64,000 bases of DNA, taken from positions 1,426,001-1,490,000 of the forward strand of contig NZ_CP090439.1 in NCBI RefSeq assembly GCF_021441885.1, written 5' to 3'. The stretch is from Vibrio maritimus. GTDB lineage: Bacteria; Pseudomonadota; Gammaproteobacteria; Enterobacterales; Vibrionaceae. The notes under the pieces were generated by a model, which worked only from the letters and a program-made list of their open reading frames with translations, did not search any database and was not told the origin of the DNA. Both the position numbers and the translations under genes were made by a program. Shown here piece by piece: positions 33,806-42,279 of this stretch. How positions within the stretch are numbered: the first letter of the stretch is position 1; every line of letters begins with the position of its first letter.

Positions 33806-34678
33806 TTAGCTAGGATTTACTGCAGTTAATGAGTGGTATTGTTCAACTGTTGTGATTGGCTCGATTGGCAGGTCATCAAAGGATTCGCCGAACCATTTCT
33901 CTTGGAGCTCAGCTAATCGTCCCGTTTCTTTGAGGTGTTTGAAAAAGTCCGTTAGGTACGCCAAGAGTTCTGGATTTTGTTTTGGTACGGGCCAGCTTAC
34001 GAAACCAGGACCAGATACCGCTTCACCCTTCTTAAACACCTTCGACTTAGTCTTCACTACCTCATTGACGGAAACGATGCTGTTAATGACATAGTCAACG
34101 CGTCCATTTGCGAGATCGGCATAGGCTTCTGGGTAAGATTGATATTCAACCACTCGACCCAAAGATTTGCCCTCAGCCTCAAGCATAGTTTTAAGCTCAG
34201 GGAGACGCTCTAGCAGAGCGCTACCGGCTTGAAGGCCTACTGTTTTCCCGTCTAAGTCTGATACGCCAGATATCGAGTCATCTTTTGCTCTCGCAAGGAA
34301 GTAATGCTGGGCAGAAGCGATAGGGGGAGTGAAGTCAAAAACTTGAAGCCTTGCATCGGTGACGATAGCGCCAGTCAAAGCCAAGTCATACTGACCCGCA
34401 GAAACAGAAGCGAGTAGGCCTGTCCAAGGTAGGATATCTTGCTTGACCTCAAACTTTGCGTATTCGCGAAGCTCATCGAGAAGATCTTTGTTGATGCCGC
34501 TTGGTTGACCTTTCGCGATGTAGTTAAACGGTGAGTAGTTATCCTCTGTCGCCACCTTTAGTACGCCCGACTCCAAAACCTGTGGAAGGTCGGCACTGAC
34601 GGCGCTAGCTGAAGAGCCTATTGCTAATGCAATTGCCGCGACTGAGAACCATTTTTTAATCTGCTTTCCATGTCCCAT
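33806..34678 (-). CDS. periplasmic solute-binding protein of polar amino-acid type (candidate taurine binder)
   Basis: This 290-aa family 3 solute-binding protein has a signal peptide (about 1-30, cleavage after SAVSA). The mature domain has the family features VLKVATEDNYSPFNYIAKGQPSGINKDLLDEL, TGAIVTDARLQVFDFTPPI and DLDGKTVGLQAGSA. The start at 34678 is chosen over 34726 because AAGGATGGATAT precedes it. The ligand cannot be read from sequence. The gene is divergent from the MocR-type regulator, and the neighbouring genes suggest taurine. Classic taurine transporters are TauABC or TauKLM, so this would be a different carrier type. Confidence 0.82.
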   Translation of the reverse strand: MGHGKQIKKWFSVAAIALAIGSSASAVSADLPQVLESGVLKVATEDNYSPFNYIAKGQPSGINKDLLDELREYAKFEVKQDILPWTGLLASVSAGQYDLALTGAIVTDARLQVFDFTPPIASAQHYFLARAKDDSISGVSDLDGKTVGLQAGSALLERLPELKTMLEAEGKSLGRVVEYQSYPEAYADLANGRVDYVINSIVSVNEVVKTKSKVFKKGEAVSGPGFVSWPVPKQNPELLAYLTDFFKHLKETGRLAELQEKWFGESFDDLPIEPITTVEQYHSLTAVNPS

Positions 34679-34885
34679 ATATCCATCCTTTTCAATATTG
34701 TGAACGTTTTCTTTGAACACATTCACTTTAGATATTTGTAACCATTCGGAGTTAGAGCCAATTTTAAAATCGGTATGGGACAGCTGCAGTTTGTAAACAA
34801 ATAATACCCACAGTTGTTGTGGTCTATTTCTTGCTCTCTTAATTAACAGTTAGTCGTCGTAATGTATTTCTGGAGGGGTTAAGTT

Positions 34886-36421
34886 GTGGCCGTGGATTAT
34901 CAGTGTTTTATTGAGTTTGATTCAACCAGAAGCTTGCAGGAGCAAGTTCGTGAATACCTGGTGAAAGCGATTTTGTCGGGGATCTTCTCGCCTGAACAGG
35001 CGCTCCCATCTTGTCGTAAGCTGTCCCAGCAACTGAAAGTTTCGAGGAATACTGTCTCTTTGGTGTATGAGAGTCTGCTAGACGATGGTTATCTAATTAG
35101 TCGTCCAAGAAGTGGGTATTATTTATCTGATGGCTATAAAGAAAGCTCGCAAGAGAGTGCTGTGAATATAGAGCTAAGTGCAGATAATAGTGCAGACGCT
35201 GCACCAAATTGGGACGATAAAATAAAGGTGAATACCCACCAATTTCCAAGAATTGTAAAACCGACACATTGGAGTTGCTATAAGTATCCGTTTATTTATG
35301 GTCAGCCCTATATTAATGATTTTCCATTATCACACTGGAGAGAGGCCACAAGAAAGGTAATTGCGGACTCCCACGATCATGGATGGCTCTGTGACAAGGT
35401 CGATAAGGATGTGGAACTGCTCGTTGAACAGATACGAACTCGTGTTCTACCGCAAAGGGGCATTCATGCTAGCAATGATGAGATTTTGATTACCATTGGA
35501 TCTCAAAATGGTCTCTATTTGTTGTCTCAGTTGCTGATGAATCGTGATTCAAGGGTGGGTGTTGAGAACCCTGGTTATAAAGAGGCGTACAATATTTTCG
35601 GATTGGCAGGTGCGCAGTTGCATCCACATCAAGTTGACGATGAAGGTTTGAAACCAAACTCTCTCTCTTCTATGTGCGACTATTTCTATGTAACGCCTAG
35701 TCATCAAGCGCCAACGGGAGTAACGATGAGCCAGCAGCGTCGAAAAGAGCTATTGGAACTTGCGCAGCGTAACGACGCCATCGTTATTGAAGATGACTAC
35801 GACTCCAACAGTAACTTTGAGCTCAACCCTGCACCGGCATTAAAAGCGCAAGACAAGTCCGGTAGAGTGATATACGTAAGTAGCTTCTCGAAAATCCTCG
35901 CGCCAGGACTCAGACTTGGGTTCATTGTCGCTCCAGAGGAGCTTATTTATGAGTTGAGAGCGCTGCGCCGGTTGATGTTTCGTCATCCACCGACTCGATT
36001 ACAGATGGAGATGGCGCATTTCATCGCTCAAGGCTACTACGATAGCTTTGTACGTCGTTTTCGTGAAAACACCCGACAGCGCTGGGATATTATCAATGAT
36101 GCAGTATCAAAACACATTCCATACTGCGACAGACTTGCCAAGAATGAACTGAGCAACGCTCTATGGTTGCAAACTCCCGACAAGATAAGCAGCCAAAGAC
36201 TTGTTTCGCGCGCAGCACAACATGGGGTATTAGTGGAAACCGGGTATTCGCACTTTATGACGGCATCTCAGCCCGATTTAGGTGATCAATCGACAATGTC
36301 TAATACGCTGATGAGCAATGATGCGAATCGCTATTTTAGGTTGGGTTTTCATTCCATTGATAAAGCGCTAATACAACCCGGTATTATTGAGCTTGCAAAA
36401 GCGTTTGATGGTCTAAGGTAA
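34886..36421 (+). CDS. MocR-family regulator (TauR-like), GntR HTH fused to aminotransferase-like domain
   Basis: This 511-aa protein has an N-terminal GntR winged HTH (about 10-80: LQEQVREYLVKAILSGIFSPEQALPSCRKLSQQLKVSRNTV, then RPRSGYYLSD) joined to a type I aminotransferase fold. The PLP lysine lies in SSFSKILAPGLRLGF, and the PLP-binding IEDDYDSN element is present. MocR proteins usually control genes for PLP or for amino compounds; TauR members control taurine use. The start is GTG with TGGAGGGG upstream. It sits divergent from the transporter and convergent with the aminotransferase, so it probably controls both. Confidence 0.85.
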   Translation: MAVDYQCFIEFDSTRSLQEQVREYLVKAILSGIFSPEQALPSCRKLSQQLKVSRNTVSLVYESLLDDGYLISRPRSGYYLSDGYKESSQESAVNIELSADNSADAAPNWDDKIKVNTHQFPRIVKPTHWSCYKYPFIYGQPYINDFPLSHWREATRKVIADSHDHGWLCDKVDKDVELLVEQIRTRVLPQRGIHASNDEILITIGSQNGLYLLSQLLMNRDSRVGVENPGYKEAYNIFGLAGAQLHPHQVDDEGLKPNSLSSMCDYFYVTPSHQAPTGVTMSQQRRKELLELAQRNDAIVIEDDYDSNSNFELNPAPALKAQDKSGRVIYVSSFSKILAPGLRLGFIVAPEELIYELRALRRLMFRHPPTRLQMEMAHFIAQGYYDSFVRRFRENTRQRWDIINDAVSKHIPYCDRLAKNELSNALWLQTPDKISSQRLVSRAAQHGVLVETGYSHFMTASQPDLGDQSTMSNTLMSNDANRYFRLGFHSIDKALIQPGIIELAKAFDGLR

Positions 36422-36505
36422 CGCCCTCCTAGTTTGGTGAGCTAATAGCTTTGTGAGATTGAAAGATAAGTGCCAAGCGAATAGCTTGGCACTTATTGCT
36501 TTTTG

Positions 36506-37819
36506 TTAATCGAATTCAGCTAAGACTTCGTCAATAATAGCGACACCATGTTTGATCTCGTTTGGCTTGATGATCAGCGGTGGGGTGACATGAATTCGGT
36601 TGTTGACGATAAAGGTCAGCAGTCCTCGCTCTGTGAGTTTTTGCTTGATGAGTCCCATCTTCGCATTACACAGCGGCTCTTTGGTTGATTTGTCTTCAAC
36701 GAGCTCTACCGCCCAAAACATCCCTTTACCTCGAATATTACCAATGACGCTGCGCTGGTCGTACAATGCCATTAACGAAGGGCCGAGCAATGAGTTTCCG
36801 ATCTCATCGGCGTAGTGAATGATGCCTTCTTCTTCCATTGCATCGATTGCAGCAACAATCGTCGACATGGCAAGTGGATGGCCTGAGTAGGTCAGTCCGC
36901 CCATAAAGAATTCGGACTTAAAGAACTCGCAGATAGCTTCGCTAACCATCACGCCACCTACTGGTACATATCCAGAGTTGACCCCTTTAGCAAAGGTCAC
37001 AAGATCAGGCGTCACATTGAAGTGTTCAAACGCAAACCATTTGCCAGTGCGTCCGAAGCCGACCATCACTTCATCGAAGATCAGTTGAATGCCATGTTGC
37101 GTCGCGATGTCACGCACACCTTGTAAGTAACCTTCCGGGGGCAATAGAAATCCAGCCGTTCCTGGGATGGTTTCAAGAATAATGGCGGCAATTGAGTTTG
37201 GTCCTTCGCACTCAATGACTCGCTTTAGGTGAGCAAGTGCGCGTTCGCATTCTTCTTGTTCGGATGTCGAGTTAAACTCGGTACGGTAGAGATAAGGATT
37301 AAAGAAGTGCACGTGACCACGACTGTACTCATTCGGCACTCGTCTAAAGTCCCCGGTAGCTGCGATCGCTGACCCAGTGTTACCGTGATAGGAGCGGTAC
37401 GCCGAAAGCACTTTGTCTCGCCCGGTAAACTGCCTTGCCATACGAATGGCGTTCTCGTTAGCATCGGCACCCGCATTGGTGAAGAATACCTTTTTGAAGC
37501 TAGCGGGCGCACGCTCAAGAATGCGTTTGGCCGCCATACCGCGAGTGAAGTTGGCAGTAGCTGGCGCTATGGTTGCTAGCGTATCTGCCTGATTCTTTAG
37601 CGCCTCAATCACCTTAGGGTGTTGATGACCGATATTGGTGTTAACCAACTGGCTGCTAAAGTCCAAATACTCTTTTCCGTCAAAATCCCACATAGTGCAG
37701 CCTTGCCCATTAGCAATCGCGATGGGCGTCGCACTCTCTTGAACTGACCAAGAATGGAAGACGTGTTTATCCAGTTCAATAACGTCTTGGTTAGTAATTT
37801 CAGATGATAACAAATCCAT
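36506..37819 (-). CDS. class III aminotransferase, candidate taurine aminotransferase
   Basis: This 437-aa PLP enzyme of the omega-amino acid type has the PLP aspartate in LIFDEVMVGFGRTGKW (D249), the Schiff-base lysine in FAKGVNSGYVPVGG (K278), a substrate-region stretch SQLVNTNIGHQHP near residue 57 and SYHGNTGSA near 143. Taurine:pyruvate (Tpa) and taurine:2-oxoglutarate (Toa) aminotransferases belong here and have this N-terminal style. With an IsfD-like reductase divergent from it, the likely reaction is taurine to sulfoacetaldehyde, with transfer of nitrogen to a 2-oxo acid. Another omega-amino acid cannot be excluded. AGGAGAG precedes the start. Confidence 0.75.
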   Translation of the reverse strand: MDLLSSEITNQDVIELDKHVFHSWSVQESATPIAIANGQGCTMWDFDGKEYLDFSSQLVNTNIGHQHPKVIEALKNQADTLATIAPATANFTRGMAAKRILERAPASFKKVFFTNAGADANENAIRMARQFTGRDKVLSAYRSYHGNTGSAIAATGDFRRVPNEYSRGHVHFFNPYLYRTEFNSTSEQEECERALAHLKRVIECEGPNSIAAIILETIPGTAGFLLPPEGYLQGVRDIATQHGIQLIFDEVMVGFGRTGKWFAFEHFNVTPDLVTFAKGVNSGYVPVGGVMVSEAICEFFKSEFFMGGLTYSGHPLAMSTIVAAIDAMEEEGIIHYADEIGNSLLGPSLMALYDQRSVIGNIRGKGMFWAVELVEDKSTKEPLCNAKMGLIKQKLTERGLLTFIVNNRIHVTPPLIIKPNEIKHGVAIIDEVLAEFD

Positions 37820-38060
37820 TTTTCTCTCCTGTGCAATAACATCGCTCCTGAATCGCGAGCAGTACAGCTATCTTGGCGAGAAATGGCGTTATGGAAGTAG
37901 TGTCAGTTTCAAAAAAGTCGTGGGTCAGTAATTCCAGCACCTGTCTGCCCTAGAGGATTCTTCAAACTGGCTCTATGGCACCAAACGCAATCTATTTACA
38001 TTGAAAACACACAGCGCATCAGTATTGAGATTTGAGGTCAGTATTTGGAACAGCATCGTC

Positions 38061-38780
38061 ATGGCATGGATTGAGATAGGGATCGCGTCGGTACTGATCG
38101 TTTTTGCAGGAGTGGTACGTGGCTATTCCGGATTTGGTTTTGCGGTCATTGCGGCTCTTTGTTTGAACTTTGTTTTTACACCGATTGAGTCGATTGTTAT
38201 CGCCATAACGCTGGACCTACTTAGTAGCGTTTGCTTGCTGCGGGGTGTGCATACCGAGATAGACAAACCGCTAGTCAAGAGGTTGATAGTAGGCATGCTT
38301 ATCGCTACGCCGTTTTCGCTATTTGTCGTGTCTTGGATTTCATCTGAGGCTTTGAAAATGTTAATCGCCGGACTGTCTATGGCGGCGGGAGGGCTGATAA
38401 TGCTGGATTTAAGGCTGCGTTGGCTCGACAAGCGATATTCACTCGCAGTAGGGGCGTTCTCCGGGTTTGGTATGACTGCAGGTTCTGCTGGTGGGCCACC
38501 GCTTATTTTGTACTTGTTGAATCTGACGATGAGCAGCAAAGAGCTCAGGGCAACAGCCATCGTCTTTTTTATGGTCAGTGCTTTGACCTCATTGGTGGGG
38601 TTAACGGCAATTGGAGCGGTTAATAGATATTTGATGTTGGTCGGTCTTACATTGCTGCCGTTTGCTTTAGTGGGTAATTTGCTTGGGCAAAAGATGCACC
38701 AATGGCTACCTGAGCTCTCGCCAAGGTTTACTACAGCTCCAATTTTAATGGGTTTAGCGCTCGTTACTTTTTTACTTTGA
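38061..38780 (+). CDS. TauE/SafE-family membrane exporter (IsfE-like)
   Basis: This 239-aa protein has about eight membrane helices. The family marks are present in both halves: GVVRGYSGFGFAVIA near residue 15 and GAFSGFGMTAGSAGGPPLILYLL near residue 135. TauE/SafE proteins export small sulfonates or sulfite. In the taurine-nitrogen pathway described for Klebsiella and Chromohalobacter a TauE-like protein (IsfE) accompanies IsfD and is thought to export isethionate. The ATG at 38061 is chosen because it begins at the first helix; the longer frame from a TTG at 38001 has no ribosome-binding site. The gene lies 31 bp before the reductase gene. Confidence 0.78.
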   Translation: MAWIEIGIASVLIVFAGVVRGYSGFGFAVIAALCLNFVFTPIESIVIAITLDLLSSVCLLRGVHTEIDKPLVKRLIVGMLIATPFSLFVVSWISSEALKMLIAGLSMAAGGLIMLDLRLRWLDKRYSLAVGAFSGFGMTAGSAGGPPLILYLLNLTMSSKELRATAIVFFMVSALTSLVGLTAIGAVNRYLMLVGLTLLPFALVGNLLGQKMHQWLPELSPRFTTAPILMGLALVTFLL

Positions 38781-38810
38781 TATGGACTTACTTTGAAAGG
38801 GAACAGCAAG

Positions 38811-39563
38811 ATGAAGAAAATTGCATTTATTACTGGCGCAACTTCTGGTTTTGGACGCGCAGCCGCAGAGAAATTTGCAAGTGAGGGGTGGTCTCTAGTG
38901 TTATCGGGAAGACGCTTGGAAAGATTGTTAGATCTTAAGGAATGTTTAGATGTCCCAACGCATGTCATTCAGTTGGATGTACGAGATGCAGCGGCTGTGA
39001 AAGAGGCTGTCGAATCCCTACCGAGTGAGTTCTCAGAGATAACCGCACTTATCAATAATGCAGGATTAGCGCTGGCGCCAGAAGGCGCTGCAGATGTGGA
39101 CCTATCCGATTGGCACACCATGATTGATACTAACTGCACAGGGCTCGTCAATGTAACCCACGCCTTACTGCCGAAGCTAATAGAAGTAGGCGCGGGGACA
39201 ACTATCATTAATGTTGGCTCTATTGCAGGACAATGGCCTTATCCAGGCAGCCACGTTTATGGTGCAAGTAAGGCATTTGTTAAGCAGTTTAGCTACAACC
39301 TGCGCTGTGACCTTCAAGGCACCGGTGTAAGAGTGACAGATCTCGCTCCCGGAATTGCTGAAACAGAGTTTACCTTGGTAAGGACCAAAGGTGATCAAAC
39401 GGCCTCGGATAACTTATACAAAGGTACAACACCACTTAGCGCTCAAGACATTGCTGAACATATGTTTTATATCGCTAATCTTCCTGAGCACATTAATATC
39501 AATAGAGTTGAGGTAATGCCGACGCGTCAAGCTTGGTCTCCATTTGCCATTGATCGAGATTAG
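38811..39563 (+). CDS. isfD: short-chain dehydrogenase, probable sulfoacetaldehyde reductase
   Basis: This 250-aa SDR of the YdfG/IsfD group has the cofactor motif TGATSGFG (8-15), with R34-R35 after GRR favouring NADPH. INNAG is at 81-85, and the catalytic Ser137, Tyr150 and Lys154 lie in SIAGQWPYPGSHVYGASKAF. The segment before and after Tyr150 and the long C-terminus (NINRVEVMPTRQAWSPFAIDRD) look much like IsfD, which reduces sulfoacetaldehyde to isethionate during taurine nitrogen assimilation; plain YdfG (3-hydroxy acid dehydrogenase) is the alternative. The start at 38811 has AAAGGGAACAGC upstream. It forms an operon with the exporter gene. Confidence 0.75.
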   Translation: MKKIAFITGATSGFGRAAAEKFASEGWSLVLSGRRLERLLDLKECLDVPTHVIQLDVRDAAAVKEAVESLPSEFSEITALINNAGLALAPEGAADVDLSDWHTMIDTNCTGLVNVTHALLPKLIEVGAGTTIINVGSIAGQWPYPGSHVYGASKAFVKQFSYNLRCDLQGTGVRVTDLAPGIAETEFTLVRTKGDQTASDNLYKGTTPLSAQDIAEHMFYIANLPEHININRVEVMPTRQAWSPFAIDRD

Positions 39564-39597
39564 TCTGGTCACAACAAAAGGCTGTTCATAACAGTAA

Positions 39598-39625
39598 GCC
39601 CATGTGCTCAGCATGTGGGTTTGTT
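39598..39625 (+). terminator. terminator behind the isfE-isfD unit
   Basis: CCCATGTGC and GCATGTGGG (39599-39619) can pair with two G-U wobbles around TCA, followed by TTTGTT. It is moderately convincing. Confidence 0.5.
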
Positions 39626-39835
39626 GGTTGTGGGGCTGAAAATGATTGAATCCATTCACCTACCTTATTCCTTTACTTTTATCCCCTCGATGTATCACTC
39701 CAACTGCTGCGAAAAGTACAAGCGAACACGATAACTGTCTATGTTCCAATCTGCGTTAATAAACCACAATGAAAGCACATAACAGGGAGCGCTCTCCAAA
39801 GCGCCAAAACTCAGTCTAGCGAAAAGGAAGATACC

Positions 39836-40342
39836 ATGTCTCTACAACAAGAATTTCGTAACGCGATGTCGAAGCTCGCAGCAGCCGTCAACATTGTAAC
39901 CACGGGCGGTGAAGCCGGAACTATCGGAATTACCGCTACCGCCGTGTGTTCAGTTACAGATAGCCCAGCAACCTTGCTGGTGTGTGTGAACCGCTCCAGT
40001 GCTTCTAACGATATCTTTAAGCGCAATGGTCGTATGTGCATCAATACCTGTGCGAGTGAACACCAGGAAATGTCCATGCACTTTGCTGGAATGACAGGAT
40101 TAGAGATGGAAGAGCGTTTCGAGCTGGAAGGTTGGAAGCTCAACCAGCATCAGGTACCAGTATTGAACGGCGCACTAACCACGCTTGAGGGTCGCATCAG
40201 TGATATGAAAGAGGTGGGGACGCACACGGTGTTCTTTTTAGAAGTCGAGGCAATCAAGACACAAGATAAAGATGCGCTCATGTATTTTGACCGTCAGTTC
40301 AAACATCTACAAGCAGATGTGAAGGTTGCTGAAGTGGCATAG
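39836..40342 (+). CDS. hpaC: flavin reductase component of 4-hydroxyphenylacetate 3-monooxygenase
   Basis: This 168-aa flavin reductase of the HpaC type supplies reduced FAD/FMN to the oxygenase. Typical motifs are FRNAMSKLAAAVNIVTTGG, GITATAVCSVTDSPATLLVCVNRSS and HTVFFLEVEAI, with length close to E. coli HpaC (170 aa). AAAGGAAGATACC precedes the start. It lies 13.5 kb from the oxygenase gene, outside the main operon, and is convergent with hpaR. It lacks the C-terminal MarR-like domain found in the Acinetobacter C1 reductase that normally serves the C2-type oxygenase present here. Confidence 0.88.
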   Translation: MSLQQEFRNAMSKLAAAVNIVTTGGEAGTIGITATAVCSVTDSPATLLVCVNRSSASNDIFKRNGRMCINTCASEHQEMSMHFAGMTGLEMEERFELEGWKLNQHQVPVLNGALTTLEGRISDMKEVGTHTVFFLEVEAIKTQDKDALMYFDRQFKHLQADVKVAEVA

Positions 40343-40372
40343 CCGCTAAAAATCCAACTAGGATTGAAAATG

Positions 40373-40398
40373 AAAACACCCGCATAAGCGGGTGTTTT
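40373..40398. terminator. bidirectional terminator between hpaC and hpaR
   Basis: AAAACACCCGC (40373-40383) pairs with GCGGGTGTTTT (40388-40398) around ATAA. It overlaps the hpaR stop codon. Confidence 0.85.
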
Positions 40399-40834
40399 AG
40401 TGTTTGCTTGCGATAAGTTCGTTAAGCAAGTTAGAGAGCTCTGAATAACGATCCTCTCCAATACGCTCCTTTAGAGCGACATATTGCTGTTCAATTTGTG
40501 GCCGTAAGCGTTCTACCAAGCTTTCTGCTTTGGCAGTTAGGTGAATGTAGGACTTGCGTCCGTCGTGTTCGCACTTCTTCTTCTCTACATAACCAAGCTT
40601 TTCGAGTCGATTGATAATACCAGTGAGACTGGGACTGAGAATACAAGACTCGCGAGATAAGGTAGTGAAGTCGATTTCGCCTTTGGTGTCCAATACACGC
40701 ATAACGCGCCATTGCTGCTCGGTAAGGTCGTTACTTGCCAGCACGGGACGGAAATATTCCATGGCGATGTCTCTGGCTCTAATCAGTTGGAGCGGCAGAG
40801 AATCTTCGTATTTTGTCACTAAGTTAACCTTCAT
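40397..40834 (-). CDS. hpaR: HpaR, MarR-family repressor of the homoprotocatechuate pathway
   Basis: This 145-aa MarR protein has the family's N-terminal helix (SLPLQLIRARDIAMEYFRPVLASNDLTEQQWRVMRVL), the HTH in LSRESCILSPSLTGIINRLEKLGYV, and the wing KCEHDGRKSYIHLTAKA. This reads as HpaR, which in E. coli represses the meta-cleavage genes until HPA or a pathway intermediate is bound. It sits between hpaC and the TRAP genes. An inverted repeat CCATATATCA/TGATATATGG just upstream and the TTAAYATRTTAA palindromes at the other control regions are candidate targets. Confidence 0.88.
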   Translation of the reverse strand: MKVNLVTKYEDSLPLQLIRARDIAMEYFRPVLASNDLTEQQWRVMRVLDTKGEIDFTTLSRESCILSPSLTGIINRLEKLGYVEKKKCEHDGRKSYIHLTAKAESLVERLRPQIEQQYVALKERIGEDRYSELSNLLNELIASKH

Positions 40835-40855
40835 AATTTCCTTACTACTAATAAA

Positions 40856-40898
40856 CCATATATCAGAAATAAAATGAAGTCATCCTATTGATATATGG
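40856..40898 (-). promoter_or_regulatory. inverted repeat upstream of hpaR
   Basis: CCATATATCA (40856-40865) and TGATATATGG (40889-40898) are perfect 10-bp arms 23 bp apart, starting 22 bp before the hpaR start. This may be an autoregulatory operator. A second repeat, ATTTATT/AATAAAT (40901-40918), follows. Confidence 0.45.
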
Positions 40899-40945
40899 TG
40901 ATTTATTTGTCAATAAATACAGCTAGATATTTTACTCTAAATGAA

Positions 40946-40975
40946 AAAGTGGCTTCCCCAAAGGAAAGCCACTTT
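40946..40975 (-). terminator. terminator of the TRAP transporter operon
   Basis: AAAGTGGCTT (40946-40955) pairs with AAGCCACTTT (40966-40975). On the minus strand it is followed by a T run. Confidence 0.8.
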
Positions 40976-40980
40976 GCTTT

Positions 40981-42279
40981 TTAATACAACATGTTAGGCA
41001 AGAACAACACAATAGCAGGTACCAGAACAATAACGGCTAATCGAACCATATCTGCTACCCAAAATGGGAACACGCCTTTGAAAATGGTACCGGTGTTAAT
41101 GTCTTTGATAATGCCTGAGAGAACAAATACGTTCAGACCCACTGGTGGGGTTATCAAGCTGATCTCCGTTACCACGACAACAACAATACCAAACCAGATA
41201 GGATCGAAGCCCAGTTCAACCACGACAGGGAAGAAGATTGGCACCGTCAGTAGCATCATCGACATACTTTCAAACACGCAGCCTAGAATGATGTAGACCA
41301 GTAGAATTAAACCGAGCGCCATCATTGGTGTTACGTTAGCGGCTTGAATCATTTCCACTAAGGCAGTTGGCAGCCCAGCACGGTTAATAAAGTTAGACAG
41401 AATCAGCGCGCAAATGACAACAGCGAAGAGTGAAGCGGACGTTTTTGCAGTATCCACCAAAATATCACGCATCACCTGATAGTTGAGCTTGCGTCGATAT
41501 GCGGCGAGCGCAAATGCACCTGTTGCACCTATACCAGCTGCTTCCGTTGGCGTAAAGGCTCCCACATAGATGCCTCCCATCACAAGCACGAATAGGAGTA
41601 GCGTTGAGAGGATGCCCCGTAGTGCGATAAATCTTTGACCCCAAGGCATGCGCTCACCAGGAGGCGCACTTTCAGGGGAGCGGAATACAACCCACTGTAC
41701 TGCCGCAAGATAGAGCCCGATACCAAGCAATCCCGGTAAGAAACCTGCTGCGAACAACTCGCGAATGCTGCTTTCAGTGAGCAGACCATAAATTACCAGC
41801 ATGACACTTGGTGGGATCAGAATTCCGAGTGTGCCACCTGCGGCGATAGAGGCGGCGGCTAACCCATCAGAGTAGCCGTACTTTCGCATTGGTGGCATCG
41901 CCACTTGTGACATGGTGGCAGAGGTTGCAAGACTAGACCCGCAGATGGCAGAGAAACCACCGCAGGCGAGAATCGTCGACATGGATAATCCGCCTCGCTT
42001 GTGTCCAACAAAGGCATTACAAGCACGGTAAAGCTCATTCGATAAACCGGCCTTAGTTACGAAGTTGCCCATTAAGATAAATAGTGGAATGACCGAAAGA
42101 CTGTAGTCTTGGCCGGTATCGATGATGCGTCTTGCTGCCATCGACATGGCGGCATTCCAGTTGTAGTCATTGATATACCAAAAGCCGATAAATCCAACCA
42201 CACCCATCGCAAACGCGAGAGGAAGGCGAAGAAATACCATAATGATCAATGCAGTAAAGCCTATAATTGACTCAATCAT
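40981..42279 (-). CDS. TRAP transporter large permease (DctM type)
   Basis: This 432-aa protein has about twelve membrane helices and the DctM repeats, for example SVIPLFILMGNFVTKAGLSNELYRACNAFVGHKRGGL and the ends IKDINTGTIFKGVFPFWVADM. It would import an organic acid using the sodium or proton gradient together with the small permease and binding protein. It is last in the binding protein - small permease - large permease operon, and its ATG abuts the small-subunit stop. Position inside the hpa cluster suggests 4-hydroxyphenylacetate or a related aromatic acid as substrate, instead of the HpaX MFS carrier of E. coli. Confidence 0.88.
   Translation of the reverse strand: MIESIIGFTALIIMVFLRLPLAFAMGVVGFIGFWYINDYNWNAAMSMAARRIIDTGQDYSLSVIPLFILMGNFVTKAGLSNELYRACNAFVGHKRGGLSMSTILACGGFSAICGSSLATSATMSQVAMPPMRKYGYSDGLAAASIAAGGTLGILIPPSVMLVIYGLLTESSIRELFAAGFLPGLLGIGLYLAAVQWVVFRSPESAPPGERMPWGQRFIALRGILSTLLLFVLVMGGIYVGAFTPTEAAGIGATGAFALAAYRRKLNYQVMRDILVDTAKTSASLFAVVICALILSNFINRAGLPTALVEMIQAANVTPMMALGLILLVYIILGCVFESMSMMLLTVPIFFPVVVELGFDPIWFGIVVVVVTEISLITPPVGLNVFVLSGIIKDINTGTIFKGVFPFWVADMVRLAVIVLVPAIVLFLPNMLY

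Noticed and set aside
38123..38968. Long 281-codon open frame on the minus strand
   Set aside because: It lies antisense to the TauE-family gene and the start of isfD, both of which have clear family motifs. The translation is low-complexity and matches nothing recognisable, so it is a shadow frame.
31528..39563. Taurine mineralisation (Xsc-type sulfur or carbon use) as the role of this cluster
   Set aside because: No sulfoacetaldehyde acetyltransferase, phosphotransacetylase, taurine dioxygenase or sulfite oxidase gene is visible. The reductase and TauE-family exporter fit isethionate excretion better.
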